From Acidimicrobiales bacterium (GTDB taxonomy: Bacteria; Actinomycetota; Acidimicrobiia; Acidimicrobiales; Poriferisodaliceae): DNA of 7,447 bases. Position 1 is the first letter of the stretch, and each line of letters begins with the position of its first letter. The stretch covers positions 1-7,447 of the forward strand of contig JAHDHM010000168.1 of the NCBI GenBank assembly GCA_020631315.1, given 5' to 3'. Shown here one piece after another: positions 6,267 to 7,447 of this stretch. The notes under the pieces were generated by a model. That model saw only the letters and a program-made list of their open reading frames with translations, did not search any database and was not told the DNA's origin. Both the position numbers and the translations under genes were made by a program.

Positions 6267-7447
6267 AGGCCAGGGATGCCGTGGTCGACGGCCGGACGGT
6301 CACGGCGAGCGTGGGCGATGAGCGCCGCACCGGCGGCCATGAGCACGACGGCGAGGGCAGCGGCCCGGCCGGTCGAGGCACCGGTTCGGGCGAGGCCGCC
6401 GTCGGTCTCGGTGGCCGGGGGAGCCGTGGTCGTGGGTGCAGCCGCCGGGTCGGTGGGTGCGGCGAGGTCTCGTTCGTGGACGCGGGCACCGACGACCTCG
6501 ACGTCGGCCTCGATCGGGTTGCCGGCGTCGTCGACACCGGCGATCGTGGCGGTGCCGAGTTCGATCGTCTTGTCGGCGGAGCCCTCGACGAGGAAGCCGC
6601 CCCCAGCATCGGTCGTCGTCGTGAACGTGTTGCCGTTCGACGACGTCACCGTGATTGTGGCGTTCGCGATCGGTGTTCCGGATGCGTCACGGAAGACGCC
6701 GGAGATCGCGGCGTAGTACTCGCCGAAGTCGCGTTCGAGCACCGTGTTGCCGGCCATCGAGATGGTGATCTGATCGTCCGCGCCGCCGTCGGCGTCGTCG
6801 GTCACGTAGACGCCGTCGGGCAGCGTGGTCGGGTCGACCTCGATCAGGTAGTCGCCGTCCTCGAGGTCGGTGAAGGTGTAGGTCCCGGCATTCGTCAAGG
6901 TGTCGGTCTCGATGTCGTCGTCGGTGCCGAACGTGGCGTCGGCACCTGCGGCGATCAGGCGGATCCGTACCTGCGACAGCGGGAGTTCGCCGCCGTCCAG
7001 CGTTCCGTCGCGGTCGGCGTCGAGGAAGACCCGGCCGCTGACGGTCGCTCTCGACAGTTCGAGGGCGGGAGCCGCGTCGACGGTGTCGTTGCCGGGGTTC
7101 GGATCGGTGACCGTCGGGTCGACGAGGCGAACCTGGCTCGGGGCGATGGTGTCGTCGGGTGGAGGGTTCGGCCCGAGCCGCACCGGGACCGTGACGGGTA
7201 CGTCACCGCCGTTCGGGATGGGTCCGGCGACCGGGCAGCTGACCGTGCGGTCGACCAGGGAGCAGTTGCTCGGGTTCGGGTGCCCGTGGTCGAAGTCGAC
7301 GCCGTCGGGGAGGTCGTACACCACCGTCACGCCACCTGAGGGCGATGGGCCGTGGTTGTGGACGTTGAGGTCGATCTCATCTTGATCGCCCGGCTCCAGT
7401 GTGGGGACTCGCACGACGGTGATCTCGAGATCGGCGAGTGGTCCGGT
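6263..7447 (-). CDS. Sortase-anchored surface protein with DUF11-like and SdrD B-like domains (5' end outside window)
   Basis: The frame runs open to the window edge, so 394 C-terminal residues are visible (numbered from the edge). Residues 5-125 look like a DUF11-type Ig-like domain, starting ADLEITVVRVPTLEPGD and carrying C62 and C71. Residues 136-245 match the SdrD B/Cna-B style: VSGRVFLDADRDGTLDGGE with an EF-like calcium loop (143-154), then GTYTFTDLEDGDYLIEV and closing DFGEYY. Residues 247-302 resemble a carboxypeptidase-regulatory-like beta domain (ISGVFRDASGTPIANATITV). A Pro/Thr/Ala linker (about 329-349) spans the wall, followed by LARTG (352-356), a hydrophobic helix (361-379) and the basic tail RRDR. 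This is a classic sorting signal of the LAxTG type linked to class E sortases. The GTG at 7414 lies inside the DUF11-like domain and is not the start. It is probably co-translated with the next gene through the 4-base GTGA overlap. Function is likely adhesion or cell-surface structure. Confidence 0.88.
   Translation of the reverse strand, partial: TGPLADLEITVVRVPTLEPGDQDEIDLNVHNHGPSPSGGVTVVYDLPDGVDFDHGHPNPSNCSLVDRTVSCPVAGPIPNGGDVPVTVPVRLGPNPPPDDTIAPSQVRLVDPTVTDPNPGNDTVDAAPALELSRATVSGRVFLDADRDGTLDGGELPLSQVRIRLIAAGADATFGTDDDIETDTLTNAGTYTFTDLEDGDYLIEVDPTTLPDGVYVTDDADGGADDQITISMAGNTVLERDFGEYYAAISGVFRDASGTPIANATITVTSSNGNTFTTTTDAGGGFLVEGSADKTIELGTATIAGVDDAGNPIEADVEVVGARVHERDLAAPTDPAAAPTTTAPPATETDGGLARTGASTGRAAALAVVLMAAGAALIAHARRDRPAVDHGIPGL

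Noticed and set aside
6281..7339. 352-residue plus-strand frame antisense to the LARTG protein
   Set aside because: Val/Arg/Gly/Asp-rich low-complexity translation typical of antisense to Asp/Thr-rich coding; the minus strand shows clear DUF11-like, SdrD-like and sorting-signal features.

Overview
The window reads as a high-GC actinobacterial chromosome segment. The G/C-rich third codon positions, a primary-type sigma factor without region 1.1, a dnaG-rpoD pair, and two surface proteins ending in sortase-type sorting signals all fit. The combination of Asp-rich calcium-repeat exoproteins with this housekeeping block suggests an Acidimicrobiia-like lineage such as Ilumatobacter relatives. That placement is inference; no marker here proves it.

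The left half (2-4225, plus strand) is housekeeping. It opens with the C-terminal part of pyruvate, phosphate dikinase (ppdK, cut by the window start), then DNA primase (dnaG) and a sigma-70 factor (rpoD) one base downstream of it. A tRNA-Asn(GTT) with encoded CCA follows. dnaG and rpoD form the core of the classical macromolecular-synthesis operon, coupling replication priming and transcription initiation. The same 10-mer, TTGCTAGCGT, lies upstream of both genes and looks like an extended -10 promoter element. The tetramer CTAG occurs nowhere else in the window.

A 13-bp perfect inverted repeat (4234-4275) separates this block from a convergent minus-strand pair. In transcription order the pair is: (i) the C-terminal 394 residues of a surface protein with a DUF11-like domain, an SdrD/Cna-B-like domain, a second small beta domain, a Thr/Pro/Ala linker and an LARTG sorting signal; (ii) a complete 661-residue secreted protein with a signal peptide, TSP3-type and EF-hand-type calcium loops, a beta-sandwich-like region, a DUF11-like domain and an IPGTG sorting signal. 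Their reading frames overlap by 4 bases (GTGA), so they are probably co-translated. They are likely calcium-stabilised adhesins or cell-wall stalk proteins; ligand and sortase are unknown.

I see no phage, IS, CRISPR or defence genes. The least ordinary content is the two-protein surface operon and the repeated promoter-like 10-mer. There is no gene-free stretch over 300 bases.
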